NCBI RefSeq assembly: GCF_026410085.1
Contig: NZ_CP112866.1
Span: 2,728,001 to 2,792,000, forward strand
Reading direction: 5' to 3'
DNA: 64,000 bases
DNA from: Pseudomonas quebecensis
GTDB taxonomy: Bacteria > Pseudomonadota > Gammaproteobacteria > Pseudomonadales > Pseudomonadaceae
This document shows positions 8,269-18,014 of the stretch, piece after piece (position 1 is the stretch's first letter; every line of letters begins with the position of its first letter). A program made the translations under genes and the position numbers. The notes beneath the pieces were generated by a model, which worked only from the letters and a program-made list of their open reading frames with translations, was not told where the DNA came from and did not search any database.

Positions 8269-9612
8269 TTACAGCGGCAGCTCGTCGTCCTTGCGCTCAC
8301 GGCGGGCGAACCGGCCGTCATCAACTTGCGCATACGGCACGGCTGACCGATGAGACTGCATGAAGTGGCGAATCAGTGCGATCAGCAAGCCCAGTACCAA
8401 GCCGCCGACCAAACTCAACGCGATGACCAGGCCCTTCTTAGGCTTGATCGGAGACAGAGGCTCCTGGGCACGGCGGTCGACGGTCACCAGCTTGAGATTG
8501 CTCATGTCGATGTTCAGGTTACGCAAGCGGGCAACCTCGGCGCGCAGCGGTTCGACGTCCTGCAGAAAGATGTCCTCATTCCCACGCTTGCGCAGCACCT
8601 CGACCTCACGGTTTGTCTCCAGCATCTGAAGTTCTTTGCCGATCTCGGCGATGCGGGGGTTGGTGAAGTCATCGCTGGTGCGTTGCTGCAAGGCCACACG
8701 CTCTGCCTCAAGGGCTTCGGTGCCAAGGAAATACAGCGGAATCTTCTGGTTGTTGACTTCGGTGCGCATGACCTGGCCGGAACCACTTCGACCGGCATCA
8801 GCCATGGAAGAAGGCGTGGTCGGCGTCCGGATACCCATGGACTTGGCGATCGCGATCGCTTCCGCCAGTTCGGCCAGGCGGTTGGTGCGCTCCATTTTCA
8901 TCTGCAGACGCAAGGCGCTGAGCTCATCCTGCAACTGCGCGCGCTTGAGTCGATCGGCCTCCAGCAGCTTGGCGATCTTGGACTCTTTATCGGTTTCGTA
9001 ATTGGCGCGCGCGGCGTCGATCTTACCCTTGAGCTCATTGAGACGGTTGTTGACGATCACCTTGAGGTCAGCGCCCACCTGCTCGCGCTCGGCGGCGATG
9101 GCATAGTCGACGAAACCATTGAGGATCGCCACGCCGTCGATATCCGCCGGGTACTGAAGCTCCAGACGGATATAGGTGCTCAGCGAATCGGACTTTTTCG
9201 GGTCCGGCAGGATCAGGTTGACTGAGTTACGGTTGAAGTCTTCGAAACTCTGCTCAAGGCTCTGGCCCGGTTTCTGGAACGCGGCAAACAATTGTTCATG
9301 GGATTTGAAAAACCCCAGCCGTGCGTCATAGGAATCCAGCTGAGCGCCAACCTTCGACAGCGCATCGGCTGGGGGCAGCTTGTAGACTTCGGAACGGTTC
9401 AGTGCGTCCAGTTCGTTGATCGCCGCCGGGCGCAACACACTGCTGACTTCATAGGTCTTCGGCGCCAGGAACGCATAGCCCGCTCCCAGTACGCCCGCAA
9501 GAATCGTACAACCTACTACCAGCTTTTTTTGCCGCCAAATCGAGTGAAACAGTTCAAACAGGTCAATTTCGTCTGACGAGGAAGACGTGTTAAGCGGGGA
9601 AGTTCGATTCAA
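8269..9612 (-). CDS. wzz: O-antigen chain-length determinant (polysaccharide co-polymerase)
   Basis: An inner-membrane Wzz/PCP-1 protein that sets O-antigen modal length together with the Wzy polymerase. One transmembrane segment lies near the N terminus (KKLVVGCTILAGVLGAGYAFL), followed by a long coiled-coil-rich periplasmic domain and a C-terminal membrane segment preceded by the proline-rich LSPIKPKKGLVIALSLVGG, the classic Wzz motif. No ATG fits; the TTG at 9612 is chosen because AAGGTGG sits 8 nt upstream and the product then begins MNRTSPLNTSSSSDEIDLFELF, giving 447 residues. A further upstream in-frame ATG at 9687 lacks support. Confidence 0.85.
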   Translation of the reverse strand: MNRTSPLNTSSSSDEIDLFELFHSIWRQKKLVVGCTILAGVLGAGYAFLAPKTYEVSSVLRPAAINELDALNRSEVYKLPPADALSKVGAQLDSYDARLGFFKSHEQLFAAFQKPGQSLEQSFEDFNRNSVNLILPDPKKSDSLSTYIRLELQYPADIDGVAILNGFVDYAIAAEREQVGADLKVIVNNRLNELKGKIDAARANYETDKESKIAKLLEADRLKRAQLQDELSALRLQMKMERTNRLAELAEAIAIAKSMGIRTPTTPSSMADAGRSGSGQVMRTEVNNQKIPLYFLGTEALEAERVALQQRTSDDFTNPRIAEIGKELQMLETNREVEVLRKRGNEDIFLQDVEPLRAEVARLRNLNIDMSNLKLVTVDRRAQEPLSPIKPKKGLVIALSLVGGLVLGLLIALIRHFMQSHRSAVPYAQVDDGRFARRERKDDELPL

Positions 9613-9993
9613 AATGCAAGCCACCTTAAAATTGACACTAAAAAGCCATCTCGAAGACTCGGCCAACTCGCCGAAACACAGGGACAACGCCCTGAATCCC
9701 GCCGAACGGGCCCACCAATGGCGATCTGACCACTCAGTCCGAGGAAAAATCCCACGCAGTTTGATTTCATTTCTGTTTCAGTTAAGCGAGCCATCTTTCA
9801 GAATAAACAGACGACTGCCTTATTGTTGTCACAAGAATAGTCAAAAGATCGTTAAATAGCTGCTACTGCAAGGAAATTTCTTTCGGCGTGGCTTGCGTCG
9901 AGAATCATCCTACAGACTCTCACCACTACACTTGCCAGGCATTTATTAAAAAACCCCTGTTGATGACACTCACTGCACCAAAAAGGACTTGAT
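9613..9993. other. 381-bp intergenic region between divergent wzz and a small gene
   Basis: No credible gene. The region is less GC-rich than its surroundings, particularly 9760-9860, and must contain the leftward wzz promoter and the rightward promoter for the gene at 9994. A small hairpin, CAGGG/CCCTG at about 9678-9693, falls in the probable wzz leader. Short open frames here show no family resemblance. Confidence 0.5.
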
Positions 9994-10380
9994 ATGCATC
10001 CTGATCCAGACCCGGACTTTCTTGCGCTGCAAGGCGCGTGGGAGCAAACCTCCCTTGAGGACAATGGCGTACTCAACCCTGCGGATGCCCACACTGCGCC
10101 CGGTGCGATCACGACCATCAGCGGGGATTGCTTCGAAGTGAAAACCCTCGCCGGCGATGTTTTGCTGGCCGGCCGGTTCAGCCTGAACAGCCTCACCCAG
10201 CCCAAGAGCATTACCTGGGTTGACGCCATCGGCGACGACGCCGGTAAGGCGTTACCGGCCAGCTACCGCTTGGAGGGCGATGAATTCGTATTTATAGCCG
10301 CCGACGAAAACATGCCCCGCCCGACCGTGTTCAAGACCGGCCCAGGCCAGACCATGCGCACCTTCGTACGGCGACGCTGA
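9994..10380 (+). CDS. TIGR03067-domain (lipocalin-like) protein
   Basis: A 128-residue cytoplasmic-looking protein without a signal peptide. The opening LQGAWEQTSLEDNG, the middle GRFSLNSLTQPKSITWVD and the closing YRLEGDEFVFIAADENMPRPTVF and TFVRRR match the TIGR03067 type of small calycin-like domain (LQGxW start, PKxIDW strand, cYxLxGDxL strand, P.F). AAAAGGACTTGAT precedes the ATG. Function in this family is unknown. It stands alone, divergent from wzz, with the MFS gene starting about 90 bp later. Confidence 0.65.
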   Translation: MHPDPDPDFLALQGAWEQTSLEDNGVLNPADAHTAPGAITTISGDCFEVKTLAGDVLLAGRFSLNSLTQPKSITWVDAIGDDAGKALPASYRLEGDEFVFIAADENMPRPTVFKTGPGQTMRTFVRRR

Positions 10381-10470
10381 CGCGGCAGCCACGAAACTAA
10401 AGGCAGGGGCCGCGGGTCATTAACGCAATGCGCGCTCAACCGTTGAACGCCTCCTCCCGCAGACCTTGCC

Positions 10471-11709
10471 GTGGCCAACCCTTCCGACTTGCGCAATACC
10501 CTGAGCCTGGACAGCCTGAATTTCTTTCTGGCGGACGTACGCGACGGCCTGGGCCCGTACCTGGCGATCTACCTGCTGGCGGTGCACAAGTGGGACCCGG
10601 CCAGCATTGGCGTAGTCATGACCCTCGCCGGGATCGCCGCCCTGCTCACCCAGGGCCCGGCAGGCGCGCTGATCGATCGCACCCGCAGCAAGCGGGCGGT
10701 GATCGCGGTGGCAGCGCTGCTGGTGACCGGCAGTTGCCTGATGCTGCCCTTCGTCAGTTCGTTCAGCCTGGTGGCCCTGACCCAGGCCGCCAGCGCAGTC
10801 GCGGCCTCGGTGTTTGCGCCGGCGATCTCGGCGATTTCCTTGGGGATCACGGGGCCGCGCGCATTTACCCGGCGCACGGGGCGCAATGAAACCTTCAATC
10901 ACGCCGGCAATGCCGTGGCCGCGCTGCTGGCCGGTGGCCTGGCCTACCTGTTCGGGCCCGTGGTGGTGTTCTACCTGATGGCGTTCATGGCGGTGGCCAG
11001 CATCGTCGCGGTCAGCTGCGTCTCGGCTACCGCCATCGATCACGAAGTCGCCCGTGGCTTTGATCCGGCCCATCACAGTGACCACGAACAGCCGTCCGGC
11101 ATCAGCGTGTTGCTGGCGAACCGGCCGCTGCTGCTGTTCGCCGTGTGCTGCGCCCTCTTCCATCTGGCCAATGCGGCGATGCTGCCTCTGGTCAGCCAGA
11201 AGCTGTCGCAGATCAACCTGCACATGGCTACACCGTTGACGTCGGCATGCATCGTGGCCGCGCAGTTGGTCATGGTGCCGATGGCCTGGCTGGTGGGCAG
11301 CAAAGCCGATGTATGGGGGCGTAAACCGTTACTGCTGATGGGTTTCCTGATCCTGCCGCTGCGCGGTGTGTTGTACACGTTGTCCAACGACCCTTATTGG
11401 CTGGTGGCGGTGCAGATGCTCGACGGCGTCGGCGCGGGAATCTTCGGCGCGTTGTTCCCGGTGATCGTCAAGGACCTCACCCAGGGGACCGGGCGCTTTA
11501 ACGTGAGCCTTGGCGCATTGTCCACGGTATTCGGCCTGGGCGCGGCATTGAGCAACAGCCTGGCGGGCTTCGTCGTACAGCAAGCCGGCTATAACGCCGC
11601 GTTCCTGACCCTGGCCGGGGTAGCGGCCGCGGCGTTGGCGCTGCTATGGCTGGCAATGCCCGAGACGCTGGAGAAACCATCTGTAGCGCGCCATACAACT
11701 GTCGCCTGA
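10471..11709 (+). CDS. MFS transporter
   Basis: A 412-residue major facilitator protein with about 12 hydrophobic segments and the loop 2-3 motif variant GPAGALIDRTRSKR at about residues 65-80. The best start is a GTG at 10471, giving an N terminus of VANPSDLRNTLSLDSLNFFLADVRDGLGPYL; no ATG lies close in frame. The middle loop is long and contains a hydrophilic His/Asp-rich patch. Substrate is not predictable. It ends about 140 bp before ybiT on the same strand. Confidence 0.8.
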   Translation: MANPSDLRNTLSLDSLNFFLADVRDGLGPYLAIYLLAVHKWDPASIGVVMTLAGIAALLTQGPAGALIDRTRSKRAVIAVAALLVTGSCLMLPFVSSFSLVALTQAASAVAASVFAPAISAISLGITGPRAFTRRTGRNETFNHAGNAVAALLAGGLAYLFGPVVVFYLMAFMAVASIVAVSCVSATAIDHEVARGFDPAHHSDHEQPSGISVLLANRPLLLFAVCCALFHLANAAMLPLVSQKLSQINLHMATPLTSACIVAAQLVMVPMAWLVGSKADVWGRKPLLLMGFLILPLRGVLYTLSNDPYWLVAVQMLDGVGAGIFGALFPVIVKDLTQGTGRFNVSLGALSTVFGLGAALSNSLAGFVVQQAGYNAAFLTLAGVAAAALALLWLAMPETLEKPSVARHTTVA

Positions 11710-11851
11710 CATATGCGACAATGCGCGCCAAATTCCAACACACATCCCCCATTTTCTGCTCAGCGACCGGGTTTCGCGCCTTGATGTCGCTGTTGACGCA
11801 TGCCTGGCGGCACCCGCTGCCACGCGCGCAACCCATTGATAGGTAAAGTAA

Positions 11852-13438
11852 TTGATCTCCACAGCTAACATCACCATGCAGTTCGGCGCCAAGCCGCTTT
11901 TCGAGAACGTCTCGGTCAAGTTCGGCGCCGGCAACCGTTATGGTCTGATCGGTGCCAACGGTTGCGGCAAGTCGACCTTCATGAAAATCCTCGGTGGCGA
12001 TCTCGATCCGTCCGGTGGCCAGGTCATGCTCGAGCCGAACGTGCGCCTGGGTAAATTGCGCCAGGACCAGTTCGCCTACGAAGAATTCACCGTGCTGGAC
12101 ACCGTGATCATGGGCCACGAGGAGCTGTGGAAGGTCAAGGCCGAACGCGACCGCATCTACTCGCTGCCGGAAATGAGCGAAGAAGACGGCATGGCCGTGG
12201 CCGAGCTGGAAACCGAATTCGCCGAGATGGACGGCTACACCGCCGAATCCCGCGCCGGTGAACTGCTGCTGGGCCTGGGTATTCCCTTGGAGCAGCACTT
12301 CGGCCCGATGAGCGAAGTGTCCCCTGGCTGGAAGCTGCGCGTGCTGCTGGCCCAGGCATTGTTCTCCGATCCTGAAGTGCTGTTGCTCGACGAACCGACC
12401 AACCACCTGGACATCAACACCATCCGCTGGCTGGAAAACATCCTGACCCAGCGCTCCAGCCTGATGATCATCATCTCTCACGACCGTCACTTCCTGAACA
12501 GCGTATGCACCCACATGGCTGACCTGGACTACGGCGAGCTGCGCCTGTTCCCGGGCAACTACGACGAATACATGACCGTGGCGACCCAGTCCCGCGAGCA
12601 ACTGCTGTCGGACAACGCCAAGAAGAAAGCGCAGATCTCCGAACTGCAATCGTTCGTCAGCCGCTTTTCGGCCAACGCCTCGAAAGCCAAGCAGGCCACC
12701 TCCCGTGCCAAGGCGATCGACAAGATCCAGCTGGCCGAGGTCAAGCCGTCGAGCCGTGTGAGCCCGTTCATTCGTTTCGAACAGAACAAGAAGCTGCATC
12801 GCCAGGCGGTCATCGTCGAGCGCATGGCCAAGGGCTTCGACGGCAAGCCGCTGTTCAAGGACTTCAGCTTCCAGATCGAAGCCGGCGAGCGTGTGGCGAT
12901 CATCGGCCCGAACGGTATCGGCAAGACGACCCTGCTACGCACCCTGGTCAATGAACTGACGCCGGATGCAGGCAGCATCAAGTGGACCGACGCCGCAGAG
13001 CTGGGCTACTACGCCCAGGACCACGCTCACGACTTCGAAGACGATGTCACGCTGTTCGATTGGATGGGCCAGTGGACCCAAGGCGAGCAGATGATCCGTG
13101 GCACTCTGGGTCGCATGCTGTTCTCCAACGATGAAATCCAAAAGTCCGTGAAGGTGATCTCCGGTGGCGAGCAAGGCCGCATGCTGTTCGGCAAGCTGAT
13201 CCTGCAAAAGCCGAACGTGCTGATCATGGACGAACCGACCAACCACTTGGACATGGAATCCATCGAAGCGCTGAACCTGGCGCTGGAGAACTACCCGGGC
13301 ACGCTGATTTTCGTCAGCCACGACCGTGAGTTCGTATCGTCCCTGGCCACTCGCATCATCGAGTTGAGCGCCAACGGTGTGATCGACTTCAGCGGCACCT
13401 ATGACGACTACCTGCGCAGCCAGGGTGTGGTGTTTTAA
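11852..13438 (+). CDS. ybiT: ABC-F family ATPase YbiT
   Basis: A 528-residue soluble twin-ABC protein of the ABC-F class, which acts on ribosomes rather than in membranes. It aligns closely with E. coli YbiT throughout: Walker [10 protein letters not shown] (about 36-44) and GPNGIGKTT (about 352-360), signature-like EVSPGWKLR and VISGGEQGR, Walker [13 protein letters not shown] and [12 protein letters not shown], and the interdomain linker with [20 protein letters not shown]. The start is a TTG at 11852, since E. coli YbiT has the same N-terminal length and no ATG is available. A good terminator follows. The exact ribosomal role is unresolved for the family. Confidence 0.93.
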   Translation: MISTANITMQFGAKPLFENVSVKFGAGNRYGLIGANGCGKSTFMKILGGDLDPSGGQVMLEPNVRLGKLRQDQFAYEEFTVLDTVIMGHEELWKVKAERDRIYSLPEMSEEDGMAVAELETEFAEMDGYTAESRAGELLLGLGIPLEQHFGPMSEVSPGWKLRVLLAQALFSDPEVLLLDEPTNHLDINTIRWLENILTQRSSLMIIISHDRHFLNSVCTHMADLDYGELRLFPGNYDEYMTVATQSREQLLSDNAKKKAQISELQSFVSRFSANASKAKQATSRAKAIDKIQLAEVKPSSRVSPFIRFEQNKKLHRQAVIVERMAKGFDGKPLFKDFSFQIEAGERVAIIGPNGIGKTTLLRTLVNELTPDAGSIKWTDAAELGYYAQDHAHDFEDDVTLFDWMGQWTQGEQMIRGTLGRMLFSNDEIQKSVKVISGGEQGRMLFGKLILQKPNVLIMDEPTNHLDMESIEALNLALENYPGTLIFVSHDREFVSSLATRIIELSANGVIDFSGTYDDYLRSQGVVF

Positions 13439-13476
13439 GGGCAGCGATCAGCGGTTAGCGACAAGCGGCAAGATAG

Positions 13477-13505
13477 AGCCCTGTCCACTGTGACGGGGCT
13501 TTTTG
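13477..13505 (+). terminator. rho-independent terminator of ybiT
   Basis: AGCCCTGTC at 13477-13485 pairs with GACGGGGCT at 13492-13500 (one G-T wobble), the loop is CACTGT, and a run of five T follows directly. It lies 38 bp after the ybiT stop. Confidence 0.8.
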
Positions 13506-13565
13506 CATCTGATTGAGCACTATCATTAATCGTTAGGCTGCTTCCTTTTCCCCCAGGCCCTTGCC

Positions 13566-14777
13566 ATGATGCCCTCACCGCCCGCCAGCGAACGAGTGCC
13601 CATGCCCAACGCCGCCCCCTGCTCCCTGTCGATCACGTTGCAGATCGTCTCCATCGTGTTCTACACCTTTATCGCCTTTATCTGCATCGGCCTGCCGATC
13701 GCAGTCATCCCGGGCTATGTGCACGAGCAACTGGGTTTCAGCGCAGTGGTCGCCGGGTTGACCATCGGCTCGCAGTACTTGGCGACCTTGCTCAGCCGTC
13801 CCATGGCCGGGCGCATGTCGGACAACGTCGGCACCAAGCGCGCGATTGTGATGGGGCTGTCCGGCATTCTGGTCAGTGGCGTGCTGACATTTTTCGCGAC
13901 GCTGCTGGAAAGCCTGCCCAGCTTGAGCCTGGGCATTCTGATCATCGCACGGCTGTTGCTGGGCGTGGCCCAGGGGCTGATCGGCGTGGGCACCATCAGT
14001 TGGTGCATGGGCCAGGTTGGCGTCGAGCATACGGCGCGTTCGATCTCCTGGAACGGCATCGCCTCATATGGCGCCATCGCCATTGGCGCACCGCTGGGCG
14101 TGGTAATGGTCGCCGAGTACAGCTACAACAGCTTGGGGTTGGCACTCACGGTGCTGGCGGCGTTGGGCCTGGTGCTGATCCGCAACAAGCCATCGGTGCC
14201 GGTGGTACGCGGCGAACGTCTGCCGTTCTGGGCGGTGTTCGGGCGTATCGCCCCGTTCGGCACCAGCTTGTGCCTGGCGTCCATCGGCTACGGCACCCTC
14301 ACCACCTTTATCACCTTGTACTACCTCAATCGCGGCTGGGTCGGCGCGGCGTATTGCCTGACGGTGTTCGGGGTGTGCTTTATTCTCGCGCGGCTGCTGT
14401 TTATCTCAGCCATCAGCCGTTTCGGCGGCTTTCGCGCGGCGATTGCATGCATGAGCATCGAGACCCTCGGGCTGACCCTGCTGTGGCTGGCGCCCAGCAC
14501 CGGCGTGGCGCTGATCGGCGCCGGGCTGACCGGGCTGGGCTTGTCGCTGGTGTACCCGGCGCTGGGTGTGGAGGCGATCAAACAAGTGCCCAACAGCAGT
14601 CGCGGCGCCGGCTTGAGTGCCTATGCGGTGTTCTTCGACCTGGCCCTGGCGATTGCCGGGCCACTGATGGGCTTTGTCGCGCTGAACCTGGGCTACGGCT
14701 GGATCTTCTTCTGCGCGGCGCTGCTGTCGGTGGCGGCGCTGGGCCTGAGCGTGCTGCTCAAGCGACGCGCTTACTGA
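13566..14777 (+). CDS. yhhS: MFS transporter, YhhS/UPF0226 family
   Basis: A 403-residue 12-TM carrier matching E. coli YhhS: IGLPIAVIPGYVHEQLGFSAVVAGL, QYLATLLSRPMAGRMSDNVGTKR (the loop 2-3 MFS motif), ISWNGIASYGAIAIGAPLGVV and LTGLGLSLVYPALGVEAIK. YhhS-type carriers have been linked to export of sugars or toxic compounds, but the substrate here is unknown. ATG 13566 gives the full frame; ATG 13602 is an alternative start nearer the family N terminus. It converges on the hydrolase gene at 14771 with the two stop codons overlapping by 7 bp. Confidence 0.85.
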   Translation: MMPSPPASERVPMPNAAPCSLSITLQIVSIVFYTFIAFICIGLPIAVIPGYVHEQLGFSAVVAGLTIGSQYLATLLSRPMAGRMSDNVGTKRAIVMGLSGILVSGVLTFFATLLESLPSLSLGILIIARLLLGVAQGLIGVGTISWCMGQVGVEHTARSISWNGIASYGAIAIGAPLGVVMVAEYSYNSLGLALTVLAALGLVLIRNKPSVPVVRGERLPFWAVFGRIAPFGTSLCLASIGYGTLTTFITLYYLNRGWVGAAYCLTVFGVCFILARLLFISAISRFGGFRAAIACMSIETLGLTLLWLAPSTGVALIGAGLTGLGLSLVYPALGVEAIKQVPNSSRGAGLSAYAVFFDLALAIAGPLMGFVALNLGYGWIFFCAALLSVAALGLSVLLKRRAY

Positions 14778-15808
14778 TCCGCGGTCTGCAAGCCCGCACG
14801 GCTGGGCTCGCTGAGGGTATGACTGAAAAACCGCCCGGCCTCGGAAATCAGGTCGCGATGAATGCCTTCACGGTCAACCCCGTCGGCATCGGTGCACACC
14901 GCAGGCATGGCCGCCAACTGATCGCTGTCGCACGGGGCCATGAAGACGAAGTGCCCGGCCCCGGCCAGCAATTTGAAATCCGGCGGTTCCGGCAGCTTGC
15001 GTGCCAGCGCCGCGGCATTCTTGTCCACCGCCACCAGTTTGTCGCCGTCGCCACTGTAGAGCAGCACCGGCACATGCACGTCCGCCAGGGTATGACGACC
15101 GAACATCAGGCTCAGGGGCGCCATCAGCATTAATGCGTGGATGCGAGAGTCGGCCTGGGGTTGCAGATCGTCGCGGTCCACCACCAGCTCGCCCTTGGTG
15201 GTGCAGGCGTCGCGGTCTTCGGGGCGCTCCTGGCAATAGCGGCGCAGGCGGTCGAAATCCGGCTTGGCCCCGGCCAGGATCAATGCGGTCTCGCCGCCGG
15301 CCGAGTAACCGATCACACCGACCTGGTCGACATCCACGAACGGTGACAGCATCGGGTCGCTCAATGTGGCGGTGATCGCTTCGGAAATCTGAATCGGACG
15401 CCCATACAGGTTGCTCACGGTGCCCAGGCGGCTGTGATCCTTATAGTTGTCGCCGGGGTGCAGAACCGCCACCACCACAAAGCCTTTGCGTGCCAGGGAC
15501 GTCGCCAGGTCATGCAGGGCCAGCGGCGTACCGGTATTGCCGTGGGACAGCATCAGCATCGGGAAACGTCCGATGGCGATTTTGGAGTCTTCGGTAGCGG
15601 CGACATGGTACGCACCGACCTGGGTACTGTGCTCCAGACCGGTGGAGGGGTAGAACGCGATGGCCTTCATCGGCTGCAGGTCGAGCGGGTCGAGAAAACT
15701 CATGCGATGAAAACCCACACTCCAATGGGGGTGCGGTGCGGGCGCGGCCTGCACTGAAACCAGGCCGCCGAGCAGGGAAAGAACCATAACAGCACAAAGA
15801 CGCATCAT
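14771..15808 (-). CDS. secreted alpha/beta hydrolase, dienelactone-hydrolase-like
   Basis: About 345 residues from ATG 15808, chosen because AAAGGTGG lies 8 nt upstream and a signal peptide then follows immediately (MMRLCAVMVLSLLGGLVSVQAAPA). The fold is alpha/beta hydrolase: the PMLMLSHGNTGTPLALHDLATSL oxyanion region, nucleophile elbow GVIGYSAGGETALIL (Ser in G-x-S-x-G), an acid in VPVLLYSGDGDKLV, and a histidine in LLAGAGHFVFMAPC. Such proteins resemble platelet-activating-factor acetylhydrolase or dienelactone hydrolase; the substrate is not known and the product probably acts in the periplasm. It runs leftward, convergent with yhhS. Confidence 0.8.
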   Translation of the reverse strand: MMRLCAVMVLSLLGGLVSVQAAPAPHPHWSVGFHRMSFLDPLDLQPMKAIAFYPSTGLEHSTQVGAYHVAATEDSKIAIGRFPMLMLSHGNTGTPLALHDLATSLARKGFVVVAVLHPGDNYKDHSRLGTVSNLYGRPIQISEAITATLSDPMLSPFVDVDQVGVIGYSAGGETALILAGAKPDFDRLRRYCQERPEDRDACTTKGELVVDRDDLQPQADSRIHALMLMAPLSLMFGRHTLADVHVPVLLYSGDGDKLVAVDKNAAALARKLPEPPDFKLLAGAGHFVFMAPCDSDQLAAMPAVCTDADGVDREGIHRDLISEAGRFFSHTLSEPSRAGLQTADQ

Positions 15809-15972
15809 GGGGATGTCCACCTTTGCTGCGTGAGAACCGACATGTCGAATAAAAGTCCAGGCATTGAACCCACGCTTGCACAAGCCGGGCCACATTTTAA
15901 TGACAGCGGGCAAACGAAAAAACTCCGTACTCCGATCGCGTTCAGGCGAGCAGAATACAGAGTTTAGGCGCC

Positions 15973-15991
15973 CGGTTTCGGATTGAAACCG
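15973..15991 (-). terminator. hairpin downstream of azoR
   Basis: CGGTTTC (15973-15979) and GAAACCG (15985-15991) form a 7-bp perfect stem with a 5-nt loop, 25 bp beyond the azoR stop. No T-tract follows, so termination is only probable. Confidence 0.4.
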
Positions 15992-16016
15992 AGGCGAGGG
16001 GAAATTTACACAAGCC

Positions 16017-16628
16017 TTACGCGGCGGCGAACAAATGTTCGTTGATGAGTACGTTGGCGTCGCTCAGGGCTTTGCTGCGCACTTCGTCACCGTAGGCCAG
16101 GCCTTCGGCGCGTACGAACTCAATGTCGGTGATGCCAAGGAAGCCCAGTACCAGCCGCAGGTAGCCTTCATGGGCCGCGCCAGAGGTTTGTCCGGCGTGC
16201 AAACCACCGGCCGTGGAGACGATGATGACTTTCTTGTCGCCGCACAGGCCTTCAGGGCCGGCTTCGGTGTAGCGGAAGGTCTGACCGGCCACCGCGATGC
16301 GGTCGATCCAGGCCTTGAGCTGGCTCGGGATGGTGAAGTTGTACATCGGCGCGCCGATCACCAGCGCGTCGGCGGCGAGGAATTCAGCCAGCGACGAAGC
16401 GCTCAGCTCGGCCTCGTGCTTTTGCGCGGCGTCGCGCAGTTCCTCGGCGGTGCCCAAGGCACCCAGGGTGGCGCCGGAGAAATGGTTGATGCCCTCGCTG
16501 GCCAGGTCGCGGTAAGTCACCTGCACGCCTGGCTCGGCGGCTTGCCACGCACGCACCACGGCGGCGCTGAGCGCACGGGAAGCCGAGTTGTCACCCAGAA
16601 TGCTGGAATCGATATGCAACAGTTTCAT
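16017..16628 (-). CDS. azoR: FMN-dependent NADH-azoreductase / quinone reductase
   Basis: A 203-residue flavodoxin-like enzyme that reduces quinones and azo dyes by two electrons using NADH. Family markers are [20 protein letters not shown] (FMN phosphate loop), [40 protein letters not shown] and the SSTAGG-like STAGGLHAG. The start is ATG 16628 rather than 16634 because GGAG lies 7 nt before it. It is divergent from a LysR regulator with a shared 124-bp intergenic region containing an inverted repeat. This arrangement suggests induction by quinones or other electrophiles. Confidence 0.92.
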   Translation of the reverse strand: MKLLHIDSSILGDNSASRALSAAVVRAWQAAEPGVQVTYRDLASEGINHFSGATLGALGTAEELRDAAQKHEAELSASSLAEFLAADALVIGAPMYNFTIPSQLKAWIDRIAVAGQTFRYTEAGPEGLCGDKKVIIVSTAGGLHAGQTSGAAHEGYLRLVLGFLGITDIEFVRAEGLAYGDEVRSKALSDANVLINEHLFAAA

Positions 16629-16722
16629 GGCCATGCTCCAAATGAGATCAGGAATGTCGATCAGATGGTGCTAAGGCTACGCATCAAACCAATAGCCGAT
16701 AAGACGCCTGAAATGCGATAGT

Positions 16723-16742
16723 TTGTCCCACTGACAGGACAA
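16723..16742. promoter_or_regulatory. inverted repeat TTGTCC-N8-GGACAA, candidate LysR operator
   Basis: The two arms are perfect complements separated by eight bases. The site is 11-30 bp before the LysR ATG and about 95-114 bp before the azoR ATG, where an autorepressing and divergently activating LysR site would be expected. The same half-sites with identical 8-bp spacing recur upstream of the pirin gene at 29941-29958. Confidence 0.6.
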
Positions 16743-16752
16743 TAGGCCACGC

Positions 16753-17661
16753 ATGCAAGACCTGAACGATCTTTACTACTTTGCCAAAGTCGTCGAAGCC
16801 GGCGGCTTTGCCGCAGCCGGGCGGTTGCTGGGCATTCCCAAGTCGCGCCTGTCGCGGCGCATCGCCGAGCTGGAAGAGCGCCTCGGCGCACGCCTGCTGC
16901 AACGCACCACGCGGCAACTGACCCTCACCGCCGTCGGCGAACGTTACCTGCGCCACTGCCAGGCGATGCTGCTGGAAGCGGAGGCGGCCGACGAGGCCGT
17001 GGCCAGCATGTCCAGCCAGCCTCGGGGGCGCCTGCGCGTCAGTTGCCCGGTGGGGTTGGCGCAGCACATCCTGCCGGACCTGGTGGCGGGCTTTCTCGCC
17101 GCTCACCCCCAGGTGCAACTGGAGATGACCCTGGTCAACCGCCGCGTCGACCTGGTCGCCGAAGGCATCGATGTGGCCCTGCGTGTGCGCGAACTGGGCG
17201 ATGAAGACCCACTGCTGGTGACCAAGCGCCTGCGCGCCGCACAGACAGCGCTGGTGGCCAGCCCGAGCTTCCTGCACGGTCGGTCGATCACCACCCTTGA
17301 CGACCTCAAGCAACTGCCGATCCTCGGCGCGCTGGAGGCCGACCGCATGGTGCATCAACGCCTGCTTGACCCGCAGGGCAACGCTCACGACCTGGTGATG
17401 GAGGCGCGCCTGGGCATTGATGATTTTGTCGTGCGCAAGGCCAGCGCGATCATGGGCGTGGGCTTTACTGTGTTGCCCATGATGTACTGCGAAGAGGAGC
17501 TTGCCAGTGGCCGGCTGGTGCAATTGCTGCCGGAGTGGTCACTGCCGGGGGGCTGGCTGCAGGCGGTGTACCCGCACCGACGTGGCGTGCTGCCGGCGAT
17601 TCGCGCGTGGATCGACTACCTGGAAGAAGGTTTCAAAAGCTGTGGAGATCGCCTGTTATGA
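16753..17661 (+). CDS. LysR-family regulator divergent from azoR
   Basis: A 302-residue LysR-type regulator. The winged helix-turn-helix spans about residues 1-60 (LNDLYYFAKVVEAGGFAAAGRLLGIPKSRLSRRIAELEERLG), and the rest is a two-lobed periplasmic-binding-protein-like sensor ending in a YPHRRGVLPAIRAWIDYLEE segment typical of the CrgA/AaeR/YhaJ-like subgroup. It is divergent from azoR and overlaps the following MmcQ-type gene by 4 bp (ATGA), so these are co-transcribed. By position it should control azoR. Quinone-like electrophiles are the probable signal, by analogy with related regulators. Confidence 0.88.
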   Translation: MQDLNDLYYFAKVVEAGGFAAAGRLLGIPKSRLSRRIAELEERLGARLLQRTTRQLTLTAVGERYLRHCQAMLLEAEAADEAVASMSSQPRGRLRVSCPVGLAQHILPDLVAGFLAAHPQVQLEMTLVNRRVDLVAEGIDVALRVRELGDEDPLLVTKRLRAAQTALVASPSFLHGRSITTLDDLKQLPILGALEADRMVHQRLLDPQGNAHDLVMEARLGIDDFVVRKASAIMGVGFTVLPMMYCEEELASGRLVQLLPEWSLPGGWLQAVYPHRRGVLPAIRAWIDYLEEGFKSCGDRLL

Positions 17662-18014
17662 GCCTGACTGAAACACAAGTCGCACATTTCTGCCTGGGCC
17701 TGCCCGGCGCGCGGGAAGATTACAAATGGGGTGGCGTGCGGGTGTTTTCGATTGCCGGCAACAAGATGTTCGCCCTGCAGAACCTGCGCGGCGACTCGCT
17801 GGCATTCAAGGTGGACCAGGACCTGTTTCTCGGCCATGTCGACCGTCCGGGTATTCACCCCGCGCCGTACCTGGCGCGCGCCCACTGGATCATCATGAAT
17901 ACGCCCTACCCGCTGGGCGACGATGAACTGCGCGGCCTGTTGCAACGCTCTCACCAACTGGTGGTCAGCAGGTTGCCCAAGCGCACGCAGATCGGGTTGA
18001 AGCTAGAGGATTGA
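17658..18014 (+). CDS. MmcQ/YjbR-family protein
   Basis: A 118-residue protein of the MmcQ/YjbR family, a small CyaY-like alpha/beta fold reported to bind DNA in some members. Conserved features are LPGAREDYKWGGVRVFSIAGNKMFA, SLAFKVDQDLF, the PAPYLARAHWIIM block and a final LVVSRLPKRTQ. Its ATG overlaps the LysR stop (ATGA), indicating translational coupling. The frame opened further upstream is ignored because it runs inside the LysR gene. It converges on the DUF1294 gene with a 12-bp tail overlap. Physiological role is unknown. Confidence 0.85.
   Translation: MSLTETQVAHFCLGLPGAREDYKWGGVRVFSIAGNKMFALQNLRGDSLAFKVDQDLFLGHVDRPGIHPAPYLARAHWIIMNTPYPLGDDELRGLLQRSHQLVVSRLPKRTQIGLKLED

Noticed and set aside
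11498..12799. A 433-codon frame antisense to ybiT and the preceding MFS gene
   Set aside because: The sense strand encodes a highly conserved ABC-F protein; the antisense product has no recognisable features.
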